A stretch of 64,000 nt of DNA from Bifidobacterium breve (GTDB taxonomy: Bacteria; Actinomycetota; Thermoleophilia; Solirubrobacterales; Solirubrobacteraceae), in contig CAMCUD010000020.1 in assembly GCA_945878865.1 (NCBI GenBank), forward strand, positions 21,810 through 85,809. Direction: 5' to 3'. The translations under genes and the position numbers were made by a program. Below the pieces are notes generated by a model. It ran no database searches, was not told the DNA's origin, and was given only the letters and a program-made list of their open reading frames with translations. This document shows positions 42,460-51,427 of this stretch, piece after piece. The first letter of the stretch is position 1; each line of letters starts with the position of its first letter.

Positions 42460-43707
42460 TCATGCGCCCAGCGTCGCGATGAAGAAGCCGTCGGTCCCGT
42501 CCGTGTCCGGGGCCAGCGTGCGCTGGGCCACGACGGGGAGGCGGGCAGCTCCCGCGACGTCCTCGTTCTCGGCGCGCAGCAGCGTGCAGGTCGAGTAGAC
42601 GAGCCGGCCGCGCGGCACGAGCAGCGCCTCGGCGGCCTCCAGCAGCTCGCGCTGCTCGGCGGCCATACGCGCGGTGCGGTCCGGCGCGGCCCGCCAGCGG
42701 ATGTCGGGATGGCCCTGCACCGTGCCCAGGCCCGAGCACGGCGGGTCGAGCAGGACCCGGTCGAAGCGCTCCGTCCGGGGCCGCGTGCGCGCGTCGCCGA
42801 CCTCCACGCGGACGTTGGCCGCCCCCATCCGGCGCGCGGTCTCCGACAGGGCGCGTGCGCGGCCGGCGTGCCGCTCGACCGCCACCACCTGGCCCTCGCC
42901 CCCCATGAGGGCCGCCAGATGCGTGGTCTTCCCGCCGGGTGCGGCGCAGAGGTCGAGGACCCGCTCGCCGGGCTGCGGGTCGACGGCGCGCGCGACATGC
43001 ATCGCCGCCCGGGACTGGGGCATGTAGGCGCCCTGCGCCCAGAGCGGATGGCCGTGCGCATCGAACGGCCCGTCGACCACCAGCCCCTCGGGCAGATCCG
43101 GCGCGGCGTGCGTCGGCACGCCGAGCGCGGCCGCCACCTCCTCGGGCTGCGCGACGAGCGTGTTGACCCGCAGCGCCAGCTCCGCGGGACGGTTGCCCGC
43201 GGCCATGAGGGCTCGTGCGCGTTCGGGCCCGAGTTCCTCGAACCACCGCTCGGCCAGCCAGCGCGGGTACGAGTGGCGGACCGCGGCGCCGGCCGGAGTC
43301 TCGTCGGAGGGCAGCTTCGGGGTCTCGCGCTGGGCGCGTCGCAGCACCGCGTTGACGAGCTTGAACCCGCCGCCCGGCGCGGCTTGCTTGCAGAGCTCAA
43401 CCGACGTGTCGACCGCGGCGTGCTCGGCGATCCCGTCGAGGAAGAGCAGCTGGTAGAGCCCGAGCCGCAAGGCCGCCGTCACGGGCGGGTCAAGCTCGGC
43501 GGGCGGCCGCGCGAGCTGGGTGATGATCCAGTCGAGGCTGCCGCGGCGCTGGACGGTGCCGAACACCAGGCGCGTGGCCAGCGCGCGCTCGCGGGGCTCG
43601 AGCCCCTGCGCCTCGCCGTGCAGCGCGCGGTCGGCGTAGGCGCCCTGCTCGAAGACGCGCCGCACGACGGTGTACGCGACGCGCCGCGCCGGGGTGACGC
43701 CCGCCAT
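42460..43707 (-). CDS. rsmB: 16S rRNA (cytosine(967)-C(5))-methyltransferase
   Basis: 415 residues. An N-terminal NusB-like RNA-binding domain (about 1-140) is followed by a SAM methyltransferase domain with LDLCAAPGGKTTHLA, catalytic proline-cysteine motif DPPCSGLG and the second cysteine in STCTLLRAEN. It methylates C967 of 16S rRNA. It overlaps fmt by one base (TGATG) and precedes the zinc-ribbon and rpe genes. Both catalytic cysteines are present. Confidence 0.96.
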   Translation of the reverse strand: MAGVTPARRVAYTVVRRVFEQGAYADRALHGEAQGLEPRERALATRLVFGTVQRRGSLDWIITQLARPPAELDPPVTAALRLGLYQLLFLDGIAEHAAVDTSVELCKQAAPGGGFKLVNAVLRRAQRETPKLPSDETPAGAAVRHSYPRWLAERWFEELGPERARALMAAGNRPAELALRVNTLVAQPEEVAAALGVPTHAAPDLPEGLVVDGPFDAHGHPLWAQGAYMPQSRAAMHVARAVDPQPGERVLDLCAAPGGKTTHLAALMGGEGQVVAVERHAGRARALSETARRMGAANVRVEVGDARTRPRTERFDRVLLDPPCSGLGTVQGHPDIRWRAAPDRTARMAAEQRELLEAAEALLVPRGRLVYSTCTLLRAENEDVAGAARLPVVAQRTLAPDTDGTDGFFIATLGA

Positions 43708-44591
43708 CAGGCCTCGGGAACGGTGTGGCCGCGCAGCCAGCTCGCGGCGTCCATCGGGCGCTTGCCGGGCGGCTGGATCTCCAGGAGTTCGAGTCCTCCG
43801 GCGAACAGCCGGGCCTCGCGCGTGCGCAGGCCGGTGCCGGGCGGCGCGTCCTGCGCGACCCGCGCGGAGAGCACGCCGAGCATCTGGCCGTCGTCGAGCG
43901 CCAGGCGCGCGCCGATGTGCGGGCTCAGGGCGCGGACGGCCCGCTCGGCGGCGACCGGATCGGCGTCCGGATCGATCGTGCGGTCCTCGGCGGTGATCTT
44001 CTCGGCGTACGTCACGCCGTCCTCGGGTTGATCCGACGGCTCGGGCCGGCGCGTCAGGACGTCGAGCAGGAGGTCGCTGCCGAGCTCCTCGAGCCGCGGC
44101 GCAAGCGTCCCGTAGGTGTCGTCGGGCGCGATCGGCTCCTCCCCCACCGCGTAGACCGGGCCGCTGTCGAGCCCCGCGGTCACGCGCATGATGGCGACGC
44201 CGGTGCGCTCGTCCCCCGCCATCATCGCGCGCTCCACGGGCGCGGCGCCGCGCCAGCGCGGCAGCAGCGACGGGTGGACGTTGATGAGCTCGAAGTCATG
44301 GAGCAACGGCTCCTTCAGCAGGGCGCCGAACGCGCAGACGACGACGGCATCGGGCTGCTCGGCGGCGATCCGCGCGACGGCGTCCGGCGCGTTGACGTCC
44401 TCGGGCTGGAAGACCTCGATGTCGAGCGCCCGTGCGGTCTCGGCGACCGGCGGAGACTGGAGCGTGCGGCCCCGCCCCTTCGGCCGGTCAGGACGGGTGA
44501 CGACGAGTGAGGGCCGGTGGCGCGCCGAGCCGGCGAGCCGGTCGAGCACCGCCGCGGCGAACTCGGACGTCCCGAGGTAGACGGTGCTCAC
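43707..44591 (-). CDS. fmt: Methionyl-tRNA formyltransferase
   Basis: 294 residues. It formylates initiator Met-tRNA using 10-formyltetrahydrofolate. The N-terminus has TSEFAAAVLDRLA and the catalytic region has NVHPSLLPRWRGAAPVERA with the folate-binding SLLP loop, preceded by a typical asparagine. The C-terminal domain contacts tRNA. It overlaps def upstream by 4 bp, which places formylation and deformylation in one operon. Confidence 0.97.
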   Translation of the reverse strand: MSTVYLGTSEFAAAVLDRLAGSARHRPSLVVTRPDRPKGRGRTLQSPPVAETARALDIEVFQPEDVNAPDAVARIAAEQPDAVVVCAFGALLKEPLLHDFELINVHPSLLPRWRGAAPVERAMMAGDERTGVAIMRVTAGLDSGPVYAVGEEPIAPDDTYGTLAPRLEELGSDLLLDVLTRRPEPSDQPEDGVTYAEKITAEDRTIDPDADPVAAERAVRALSPHIGARLALDDGQMLGVLSARVAQDAPPGTGLRTREARLFAGGLELLEIQPPGKRPMDAASWLRGHTVPEA

Positions 44592-45175
44592 GCCGCGCGG
44601 GAGCGTTCCATCTCCCGGAGTTTGCGCATCGCCGCCTTGCGCTCGTCCTTGCTCGTGCGATCGAGGATGAGCACGCCGTCGAGGTGATCCATCTCGTGCT
44701 GGATGACCCGGGCCTCGAGGCCTTCGGCCTCGATGTGGACGACGTCGCCGTTGGCGTCCAGCCCGCCGACCCGCACGTGCACCGGCCGCTCGACGTCGAC
44801 CTGGATGCCCGGGATGCTCAGGCAGCCCTCTTCCCCGAGCTCCGTGTCGTCACCCGTCCACTCCAGCTCCGGGTTGATCACGGCGACGATCGGGCTGTCG
44901 GGCTCGACGCGGTAGACGAACAGGCGGTGCGAGATCCCGACCTGCGGCGCGGCGAGGCCGACGCCGAGGGCGTCGTGCATGAGCTGGCCCATCCACGAGA
45001 TCTCCTCCCGCAGCTCACCGTCGAACTCGTCGACGGGCCGCGCGACCGTGCGCAGGACCGGATCGCCCATCCGGACGATCTTCGCCATCGCCGCTTCGCG
45101 GCGCGCGACGGCCTCCGGGTCGAGGCGCTGCTCGTCGTCGTCCTCGTGCTCGTCGATCTCGGGCTCGTCGGCCAT
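44588..45175 (-). CDS. def: Peptide deformylase
   Basis: About 195 residues. It removes the formyl group from nascent proteins. The three family motifs are GVGLAAPQVG, EEGCLSIPG (metal cysteine) and QHEMDHLDG (two metal histidines plus the catalytic glutamate). A very acidic N-terminal stretch (EIDEHEDDDEQ) precedes the fold. I prefer the ATG at 45175 because TAGAAT ends 7 nt upstream; the alternative ATG at 45184 overlaps that element. The TauE/SafE gene upstream ends at 45186, so def may have its own leaderless promoter. Confidence 0.96.
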   Translation of the reverse strand: MADEPEIDEHEDDDEQRLDPEAVARREAAMAKIVRMGDPVLRTVARPVDEFDGELREEISWMGQLMHDALGVGLAAPQVGISHRLFVYRVEPDSPIVAVINPELEWTGDDTELGEEGCLSIPGIQVDVERPVHVRVGGLDANGDVVHIEAEGLEARVIQHEMDHLDGVLILDRTSKDERKAAMRKLREMERSRAA

Positions 45176-45188
45176 ACCGGGCATTCTA
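45176..45188 (-). promoter_or_regulatory. -10-like TAGAAT at def
   Basis: TAGAAT (minus strand, 45183-45188) shares its TAG with the stop of the TauE/SafE gene and lies 7 nt before the ATG at 45175. It suggests a separate leaderless start for def-fmt-rsmB. Confidence 0.45.
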
Positions 45189-45947
45189 GGTGGCGAGAAG
45201 GCGCACGATGGCGGTGATCCCGACGATCACGATGATCACCCGGAGCGCAGTCGGCGAGAGCCGCCGGCCGTACCGCGCGCCGATCTGCGCGCCGACCACC
45301 GCCCCGACGGCGATGAGCAGGGCGGCGAGCCACGCGATGTGCGCGGCGAAGATGAAGACGATCGCCGCGACGAAGTTCACGAGCCCCGCGAGGACGTTCT
45401 TGAACGCGTTGACGGTCTGCAGGTCGTCCGGGAGCGACAGCCCGAGCAGCGCGAGCAGCATGATCCCCTGGGCGGCGCCGAAGTAGCCGCCGTAGATTCC
45501 GGCCACGAACACGCCGGCCAGCAGCGCGGGCCCCGCGTGCGCGTCCGGTGGGCGGCGCTTGGCCAGCCAGGGCCCGATCTTCGGCTGGAAGATGATGAGG
45601 ACGAGGGCGATCACGATGAACGCGGGGACGATCGCCTTGAACGCCGACGCGGGCAGCGCGAGCAGCAGGATCGCGCCGACGAGGCCGCCGGTCGTCGACG
45701 CGATCGCGAGTCGCGCCACGCGCTTCCACTTCCCGGCGAGCTCGCGCCGGTAGCCGATCACGCCCGAGACCGAGCCGGGCACGAGGCCGATGTTGTTCGA
45801 CACGTTCGCCGTCACCGGCGGATAGCCGACTGCGAGCAGCACCGGGAACGTGATGAGCGTGCCGCTGCCGACGACGGTGTTGATGAGCCCTGCGCCGGCC
45901 CCGGCGAGGATGACGGCGAGCATCTCGAGGACGCTGAGATCGGTCAT
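45186..45947 (-). CDS. TauE/SafE family membrane permease
   Basis: 253 residues with about seven to eight membrane helices. The family pattern is two similar halves: an early AGAGAGLINTVVGSGTLITF with NVSNNIGLVPGS, and a second GGYFGAAQGIMLLALLG with NAFKNVLAGLVNF. Members export or import sulfite, sulfonates or other organic anions. The gene sits between priA (4-bp overlap) and def, where most relatives have none, so it looks like an insertion into the priA-def cluster. Its substrate is unknown. Confidence 0.9.
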   Translation of the reverse strand: MTDLSVLEMLAVILAGAGAGLINTVVGSGTLITFPVLLAVGYPPVTANVSNNIGLVPGSVSGVIGYRRELAGKWKRVARLAIASTTGGLVGAILLLALPASAFKAIVPAFIVIALVLIIFQPKIGPWLAKRRPPDAHAGPALLAGVFVAGIYGGYFGAAQGIMLLALLGLSLPDDLQTVNAFKNVLAGLVNFVAAIVFIFAAHIAWLAALLIAVGAVVGAQIGARYGRRLSPTALRVIIVIVGITAIVRLLAT

Positions 45948-48028
45948 TGGGGATCCACGTCCACGCTGAAGTTCACGCCCTTGTGGGCCTTGTCGCCGGC
46001 CACTGCCGCGACCGCCGCGCCCGCCGCGCGCACCGCCGGCCGCCGGTCGCGGGCCTTGACGATGAGCTGCGCCCGGTCGCGCTCGCGCAGGCGGAACAGC
46101 GGTGCGGGGCCGAGCACGTCGCCGGGGATCCCCTCCGCCCGCAGCCGCTCGGCGAGCGCCTGCGCCGCCGCCATCGCCGGCGCGGGTTCCTCCGCGCTGC
46201 AGACACACTTGATGAGGGTGGCGAACGGCGGGTAGCGCAGCGCCTCGCGCCGGGCCAGCTCGCCGGCGAGGAAGCCGTCGGCGTCGTGCCGGGCCGCCGC
46301 GGCGATCGAGGGCGCGTCGGGCGCCAGCGTCTGCACGAGCACCTTCCCCCCGGCCTCGCCGCGCCCGGCCCGGCCGGCCAGCTGTGCGACGAGCGCGAAC
46401 GTCCGCTCCTCGGCGCGGAAGTCGGGGAACCTCAGGGTGGCGTCGGCATCGACGACGACGGCGAGCGTGACGTCGGGGAAGTCGTGGCCCTTGGCGACCA
46501 TCTGGGTGCCGACGAGCACCCCGCGCTCGGCCTGCTCGAACGCGCGCAGCGCCCCGCCGGGGTCCCTGACGTCGGCATCCAGGCGGAATGCCGGCAGCCC
46601 GAGCTGCGCGAGGTCGTGCTCCAGCCGCTCCGTGCCGGCGCCGTGGCGCGCCACGCTCATCGACCCGCACTCCGTGCAGTGCTGCGGCACGCGCTCGCGA
46701 TGGCCGCAGTGGTGGCACGCCAGGTAGCCGCCACCCCGGTGCAGGACGAGCGCGACGTCGCAGTTCGGGCACATCCACGCGTGCCCGCACGTGCGGCAGT
46801 CCAGGAAGTTCGACCATCCCCTGCGGTTGAGCAGCACGATCGACTTCTTCGACGCGGCGAGCGCGTCGACCGTGTCCGGGTGCAGCGCGGCGTCCGTCCC
46901 ACGCATGTCGATCGTCCGCACGGGCGGCGGGTGCTGGCCGTCGACGCGGCGCGTAAGGCGCAACCGCCGCAGCGCGCGGTAGCTCTCGGGGCGCGGCGTG
47001 GCGCTGCCGCACAGCAGGAGCGCGCCGGCATCAAGGGCGCGTTTGGCGGCGACCCGCCGCGCGTCGTAGCGGGGATCCCCTTCGTGCTTGTAGGACGGAT
47101 CGTGTTCCTCGTCGACGACGATGAGGCCGACGTCCTCCAGCGGCGCGAACACCGCGCTGCGCGGCCCGACGCACACCCGCGCCTCGCCGGTCCGCAGGCG
47201 GTGCCACTCGTCGCGACGCTCGGCCGCCGTCAGCTTGGAGTGCAGGACGGCAACCGTGTCGCCGAACCGGTCGGCAAAGCGCGTGACGATCTGCGGCGTG
47301 AGCGCGATCTCGGGGACGAGGATGATCGCGGTCCGCCCCGTCTTCAGCGCCGCGGCGGCCGCGCGCAGGTAGACCTCGGTCTTCCCCGACCCGGTGACGC
47401 CCTGGAGCAGCAGCGGCTTGGGCGCGGGATCGGCGATCGCCGCCTCGATCTCGGTGAGCACCGCCTCCTGCTCGCCGGTCAAGGGCGGCGGGGCCTTCGT
47501 CCGCGCGCCGACGGCGTCGTGGCTGACGCTGTGACGCCGCGCGCGCTGGGTGATGCTGACGAGCCCCTTGCGCTCGAGACGGCGCAGCGACGCGAGGTCG
47601 TTGCCCGCCGCCCGTGCGCCGGTCCGCGCCAGGTCATCGAGGAGCGCGCGCTGCCGATCGGTCAGGCGATCGGCCTCCGTGGGAGCGCGCCGGAGCTCGG
47701 CCCAGAAGACCGGCTTGGCCGCCGGGCCGCCGGGCGGCGTCACGAGCGCCAGCCCGCGGGCGGTCGTCGAGCAGTATTCGTCGGCGACCCAGGCAGCAAG
47801 CCCGACGAGTTCCGCCGGCACGCTCTGATCGAGCACGCGCTTCGGCGCGACGAGCTTCTCCCGAGGAACGTCGGTGGTCTCGGCGAGCCCGACGACGACG
47901 CCCGTGAGCTCCTGGCGCCCGAACGGCACGCGCAGGATCGACCCGACCTCCGCCCCTTCCGGGGCGAGATAGTCGAAGGGTCCGCGCAGCGCCCGCGCGG
48001 TGGTCAGCGGCTCCACGCGCGCGATCAC
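45944..48028 (-). CDS. priA: Primosomal protein N' (replication restart helicase PriA)
   Basis: 694 residues. It reloads the replisome at broken forks. The N-terminal DNA-binding domain starts VIARVEPLTTARALRGPFDYL, then Walker A GVTGSGKTEVYLRA and DEEH box VVDEEHDPSYKHEG, and eight zinc cysteines in CRTCGHAWMCPNC and CHHCGHRERVPQHCTEC. The helicase motifs are complete, unlike the mycobacterial homologue, which is reported to lack them. I chose the GTG at 48028, where family-like sequence begins; a GTG at 48016 is the alternative. The TauE/SafE start overlaps its stop. Confidence 0.94.
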   Translation of the reverse strand: MIARVEPLTTARALRGPFDYLAPEGAEVGSILRVPFGRQELTGVVVGLAETTDVPREKLVAPKRVLDQSVPAELVGLAAWVADEYCSTTARGLALVTPPGGPAAKPVFWAELRRAPTEADRLTDRQRALLDDLARTGARAAGNDLASLRRLERKGLVSITQRARRHSVSHDAVGARTKAPPPLTGEQEAVLTEIEAAIADPAPKPLLLQGVTGSGKTEVYLRAAAAALKTGRTAIILVPEIALTPQIVTRFADRFGDTVAVLHSKLTAAERRDEWHRLRTGEARVCVGPRSAVFAPLEDVGLIVVDEEHDPSYKHEGDPRYDARRVAAKRALDAGALLLCGSATPRPESYRALRRLRLTRRVDGQHPPPVRTIDMRGTDAALHPDTVDALAASKKSIVLLNRRGWSNFLDCRTCGHAWMCPNCDVALVLHRGGGYLACHHCGHRERVPQHCTECGSMSVARHGAGTERLEHDLAQLGLPAFRLDADVRDPGGALRAFEQAERGVLVGTQMVAKGHDFPDVTLAVVVDADATLRFPDFRAEERTFALVAQLAGRAGRGEAGGKVLVQTLAPDAPSIAAAARHDADGFLAGELARREALRYPPFATLIKCVCSAEEPAPAMAAAQALAERLRAEGIPGDVLGPAPLFRLRERDRAQLIVKARDRRPAVRAAGAAVAAVAGDKAHKGVNFSVDVDPQ

Positions 48029-48060
48029 GGCTGGCGACGATAGGCGGACGGGCGGCGAAC

Positions 48061-48113
48061 GCGTCGCGCCGTACGTTCTGCTCGCATATGAGGCCTTTCG
48101 TACGGCGCGACGC
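48061..48113. repeat. Perfect 15-bp inverted repeat with 23-base loop
   Basis: GCGTCGCGCCGTACG (48061-48075) is the exact inverse complement of CGTACGGCGCGACGC (48099-48113). It fills half of the 115-bp gap between the divergent priA and PH-domain genes. It could be a cruciform-forming operator, a palindromic repeat element or a transcript hairpin. No other copy was noticed in this window. Confidence 0.9.
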
Positions 48114-48129
48114 ACGCCGACCCGCGCGG

Positions 48130-48142
48130 TACCCTCGCGCGC
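48130..48142 (+). promoter_or_regulatory. -10-like TACCCT at the PH-domain gene
   Basis: TACCCT (48130-48135) ends 7 nt before the ATG at 48143. The 15-bp inverted repeat above overlaps the region where a -35 box would fall. Confidence 0.4.
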
Positions 48143-48640
48143 ATGGAACTGCACGAAGGCGAGACCGTCCTCTTCGAAGGCCACCCGTCCTGGCGGGCGG
48201 CGCTCCTCTTCTTCCTCAAGGGCTTCGTGATCGGCGTCCTCGTCGGCGCGATCCTGTGGTTCGCCGTCAGCGAGGTCGCGGGCGTCGCGGCCGTCGTGGT
48301 CATCGCCGCGATCACGATCCTCGCCAGCGTGATCATCCGCTCGGCGATCGACTACAAGATCACCGACGAGCGCCTGCACATCCGCCGCGGCATCCTCTCG
48401 AAGAACATCCACGAAACGCGGCTCGGGCGCGTACAGGACGTCACGATCAGCCAGTCGGTCGGCGACCGCATCCTGCGCATCGGAAAGGTCGAGTTCGACA
48501 CCGCCTCCGAAGATCAGAACCGCTTCGCCTTCGAGGGGATCGCCAACCCCGATCAGGTCCGTCAGGCGGTCGACAAGGCGCACCGGATGGCCGAGCACCG
48601 GGCGGAAGCCTCGCCGGGCGGCACGACCGGCGGTCTCTAG
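48143..48640 (+). CDS. Bacterial PH-domain (bPH2/YdbT-like) membrane protein
   Basis: 165 residues. After a short soluble start (MELHEGETVLFEGHPSWRAA) come two membrane helices (FLKGFVIGVLVGAILWFAVS and VVIAAITILASVIIR). A bacterial PH domain follows, with YKITDERLHIRRGILSKNIHE, the strand VQDVTISQSVGDRIL and FEGIANPDQVRQAV. Such proteins sit in the membrane and may bind lipids or signal stress. The gene is a single plus-strand insertion between priA and metK. A hairpin ends it and the convergent metK. Confidence 0.88.
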   Translation: MELHEGETVLFEGHPSWRAALLFFLKGFVIGVLVGAILWFAVSEVAGVAAVVVIAAITILASVIIRSAIDYKITDERLHIRRGILSKNIHETRLGRVQDVTISQSVGDRILRIGKVEFDTASEDQNRFAFEGIANPDQVRQAVDKAHRMAEHRAEASPGGTTGGL

Positions 48641-48649
48641 GAACGACGA

Positions 48650-48689
48650 AGGGGCGCCGCACCGCGAACCTCCGCGGCGCGACGCCCCT
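48650..48689. terminator. Two-way terminator between the PH-domain gene and metK
   Basis: AGGGGCG (48650-48656) pairs with CGCCCCT (48683-48689), with a further CCGC/GCGG pair inside a small bulge. It fills the 63-bp gap between two convergent stops, as expected for a shared terminator. Confidence 0.6.
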
Positions 48690-48703
48690 CGCCAAGAGCG
48701 TGA

Positions 48704-49939
48704 CTACGCCGGGACGCTCTCCAGCCCCGCGGCGGCCCGGAGCTCGTCGACCTTGTTGGTCAGCTCCCAGGTGAAGTCCGGATCCTCGCGACCGAAGTGG
48801 CCGTACGCGGCCGTCTTCTGGAAGATCGGGCGGAACAGGTTCAGCTCGCGGCGGTAGGCCAGCGGGCGGAGGTCGAAGACCTCGCGGACGGCCTTCTCGA
48901 TGAGCGCCGGATCGATCTTCGCCGTGCCGAACGTCTCGACGAGGATCGAGATCGGCTGCGCCACGCCGATGGCGTAGGAGACCTGGAGCTCGGCGCGGTC
49001 GGCGAGGCCGGCGGCGACGATGTTCTTGGCCACCCAGCGGGTCGCGTACGCGGCGGAGCGGTCGACCTTCGACGAGTCCTTGCCGGAGAAGGCGCCGCCG
49101 CCGTGGCGCGCCGCGCCACCGTACGTGTCGACGATGATCTTCCGGCCGGTCAGGCCGCAGTCGCCCACCGGGCCGCCGATGACGAACCGGCCGGTCGGGT
49201 TGACGAGGAACTCCTTGCGCAGCTCGTTCTCGTCGTAGAGGTCCTCGGGCAGGACGTGGCGGACCACGTGCTCCCACAGGTCGTCCTTGATGGCCGACTG
49301 GTCGGTGAAGGCCTCGCTGTGCTGCGTGGAGATGAGCAGCTTGTCGATCGAGACCGGCTTGCCGTCGCGGTAGCGGACGGAGACCTGCGTCTTCGCGTCC
49401 GGGCGCAGGTAGTCGAGGTCGCCGTTCTTGCGGACGTACGCGAGGCGCTCGGCCAGACGGTGCGCCTGCTGGATCGGCAGCGGCATCAGCTCGGGCGTCT
49501 CGTTCGTCGCGTAGCCGAAGATGATGCCCTGGTCGCCCGCACCCTCGAGATCGAGGTCGTCGCCCGAGCCGGCCTTGTGCTCCGTGGCGTCGTCGACGCC
49601 CTGCGCGATGTCGGCGGACTGCGGGTCGATCGCGTTGAGCACGGCGACCGAGTCGGCGGAGAAGCCGAGGTTGCCGTCGGTGTAGCCGATCTTGCGGATC
49701 GCCTCACGGGCGACCTGCTGGATGTCGACGTAGGCGTCCGTCCGGATCTCACCGGAGACGACCACGAGGCCCGTGTTGACGAGCGTCTCGCAGGCGACGC
49801 GGGCCTTCTCGACGTTCGAGTCCGCCGCCAGCACGGCGTCGAGGACGCCGTCGGAGATCTGGTCGGCGACCTTGTCGGGGTGACCCTCGGAGACCGACTC
49901 CGAGGTGAAGAGGTATTCGTTGCTGGCGTAGGTGCTCAT
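48704..49939 (-). CDS. metK: S-adenosylmethionine synthase
   Basis: 411 residues. It makes SAM from methionine and ATP. Signature segments are [16 protein letters not shown] at the N-terminus, [12 protein letters not shown] in the middle and [19 protein letters not shown] in the C-terminal part. The start overlaps the end of the DUF3352 gene upstream (4 bp), so there is no leader for a SAM riboswitch. A hairpin follows the stop. Confidence 0.98.
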   Translation of the reverse strand: MSTYASNEYLFTSESVSEGHPDKVADQISDGVLDAVLAADSNVEKARVACETLVNTGLVVVSGEIRTDAYVDIQQVAREAIRKIGYTDGNLGFSADSVAVLNAIDPQSADIAQGVDDATEHKAGSGDDLDLEGAGDQGIIFGYATNETPELMPLPIQQAHRLAERLAYVRKNGDLDYLRPDAKTQVSVRYRDGKPVSIDKLLISTQHSEAFTDQSAIKDDLWEHVVRHVLPEDLYDENELRKEFLVNPTGRFVIGGPVGDCGLTGRKIIVDTYGGAARHGGGAFSGKDSSKVDRSAAYATRWVAKNIVAAGLADRAELQVSYAIGVAQPISILVETFGTAKIDPALIEKAVREVFDLRPLAYRRELNLFRPIFQKTAAYGHFGREDPDFTWELTNKVDELRAAAGLESVPA

Positions 49940-51393
49940 GGAATCAGGAGGTTGATCTCCGAAGTCGATGCTCCCTCCTCAGTGGTCGAGCTGACCCCGA
50001 TGGCCCGGATCTTCTCCAGGTCGGGTGCGACGGCCAGGTATTGCCGGTTGTCGCGCAGTCCCGTCTGCTCGCCCAGCCTGAGGAGCTGGGTGAAGTCGAG
50101 GAAGAGTAGCGAGGACACCTCTTTCCCGGAATCTCCGACAGCTTTTTGGAAGTTGTCGGTCCCCGAAAGGGGAGGGTCCGGGTCCTTCGCGGACTCCAGG
50201 CCGGCCAGGCTCGTGGACACGATCACCCGGTCGTCGACGACCGCGCCGACCAGCGGTTTCTTCAACGACGCCAGCGCCTTCTTCGCCGCGGCGGGGTCGT
50301 CGGTCCGCGAGACGAGCGTCAACACGGAGGCCCCGGCAGCGGGTGACAGGCCCACGCCGACCTCGCCGCGCAGGAACTTCAGCGCGCCGCCCTGCTGCGC
50401 GGCCTGGAGCAGCGCGCGCGCCTCGGAGTTCTGCGCGGCGAGCGCCAGGAAGCGCTGCGCCACGCCCGCGACGTTGCGCAGGTCAGCGAACGCGAAGACG
50501 TCGTCGGGCATGTCCTTCGCCAGGGTCGGCGTGAACGTCTTTGCGCCCTTGGCCTGCGCGTCGGGGTCCACGAGCCGCCTGACGCGCAGCGCCAGGCCCT
50601 CGTCGGCGCCCGAGAGCGACAGCGCCGCCGCGCGCAGACCCGGGGTGTCGAGCAGGACGCCCGCCAGCCCGAGCGCGCCGGCCTGCGGCGCGAGGAGCCG
50701 CCGGATGCCGTCGGCCGTCGCCCACGCGTCCGCCGCGCGGTCGGCCGGCATGCCCTGCATCGCGCGCTGGTAGGACGGGTCGTCGGCGAGCGACGCGCCG
50801 CGGCCCGTGGAGAGCTCGATCGCCTCGCGCACGCTCTGCAGCTGGCCGATGCACAGGACGTCGCCGACGATCGCGGTAACGAGCGTGCCGAACGTCCGCG
50901 TCTCGATCCCGCGCGCCTCGCCCTCGCGCACCGAGCCCTGGCCCTCCTCGAGATACCGGTTCGCCGCGGCCTTGTTTGTGACCTGGAGCATCACGAGCGA
51001 GCCGGCGGTCTCGGTGCCGCGGTCGGTGAGCGCCAGCGCGGCCTCGTCGCCGAGGAACGGCGCGATGCCCTTCGCCGTCGCCCCCTGGCGCCCGGCCGCC
51101 ACCAGCTGACGGACCGTGCGGTCGCGCAGCCCGTTCCATCCGGGGAAGCCCCGCGCGACCTCGAGCGCCCGGGCGGTCCCGTCACGCTGACCGTCGGTCG
51201 ACAGGTGCACGTAGACGAGCGTCGAGGCGGGTACGAGCTTCGCGGTCGCCGCGGCCGGCGGCGGCGCGTCGTCACCCCCTCCGAGCAGGAGCACCGCCGC
51301 GATCACGCCGACGAGGACGCCGGCCGCTCCGGCGAGCAGCAGGTGCAGCCGGCGGTTTCCGGGCATACGCAGGCGGGACGGCGTCGACTCCAT
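49936..51393 (-). CDS. DUF3352-family membrane-anchored protein
   Basis: 485 residues. A short basic N-terminus ([12 protein letters not shown]) leads into one membrane helix ([20 protein letters not shown], about 18-37), then a proline/alanine linker and a large soluble domain on the outside. The pattern of conserved [19 protein letters not shown] and [15 protein letters not shown] segments suggests the DUF3352 family, found in actinobacteria and cyanobacteria. The function is unknown. It is coupled to metK (4-bp overlap) and lies 35 bp after der. Confidence 0.75.
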   Translation of the reverse strand: MESTPSRLRMPGNRRLHLLLAGAAGVLVGVIAAVLLLGGGDDAPPPAAATAKLVPASTLVYVHLSTDGQRDGTARALEVARGFPGWNGLRDRTVRQLVAAGRQGATAKGIAPFLGDEAALALTDRGTETAGSLVMLQVTNKAAANRYLEEGQGSVREGEARGIETRTFGTLVTAIVGDVLCIGQLQSVREAIELSTGRGASLADDPSYQRAMQGMPADRAADAWATADGIRRLLAPQAGALGLAGVLLDTPGLRAAALSLSGADEGLALRVRRLVDPDAQAKGAKTFTPTLAKDMPDDVFAFADLRNVAGVAQRFLALAAQNSEARALLQAAQQGGALKFLRGEVGVGLSPAAGASVLTLVSRTDDPAAAKKALASLKKPLVGAVVDDRVIVSTSLAGLESAKDPDPPLSGTDNFQKAVGDSGKEVSSLLFLDFTQLLRLGEQTGLRDNRQYLAVAPDLEKIRAIGVSSTTEEGASTSEINLLIP

Positions 51394-51427
51394 CGCGGTC
51401 GGCGATGGTAGCCCGCCCGTGTTGAGA

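Noticed and set aside
41431..44031. Very long plus-strand open frame (866 codons) over rpe, rsmB and fmt
   Set aside because: It is antisense to three well-identified genes and is arginine/alanine-rich without motifs. Long empty frames are normal opposite GC-rich genes.
49936..49945. SAM riboswitch before metK
   Set aside because: The metK start overlaps the DUF3352 stop, so there is no leader.
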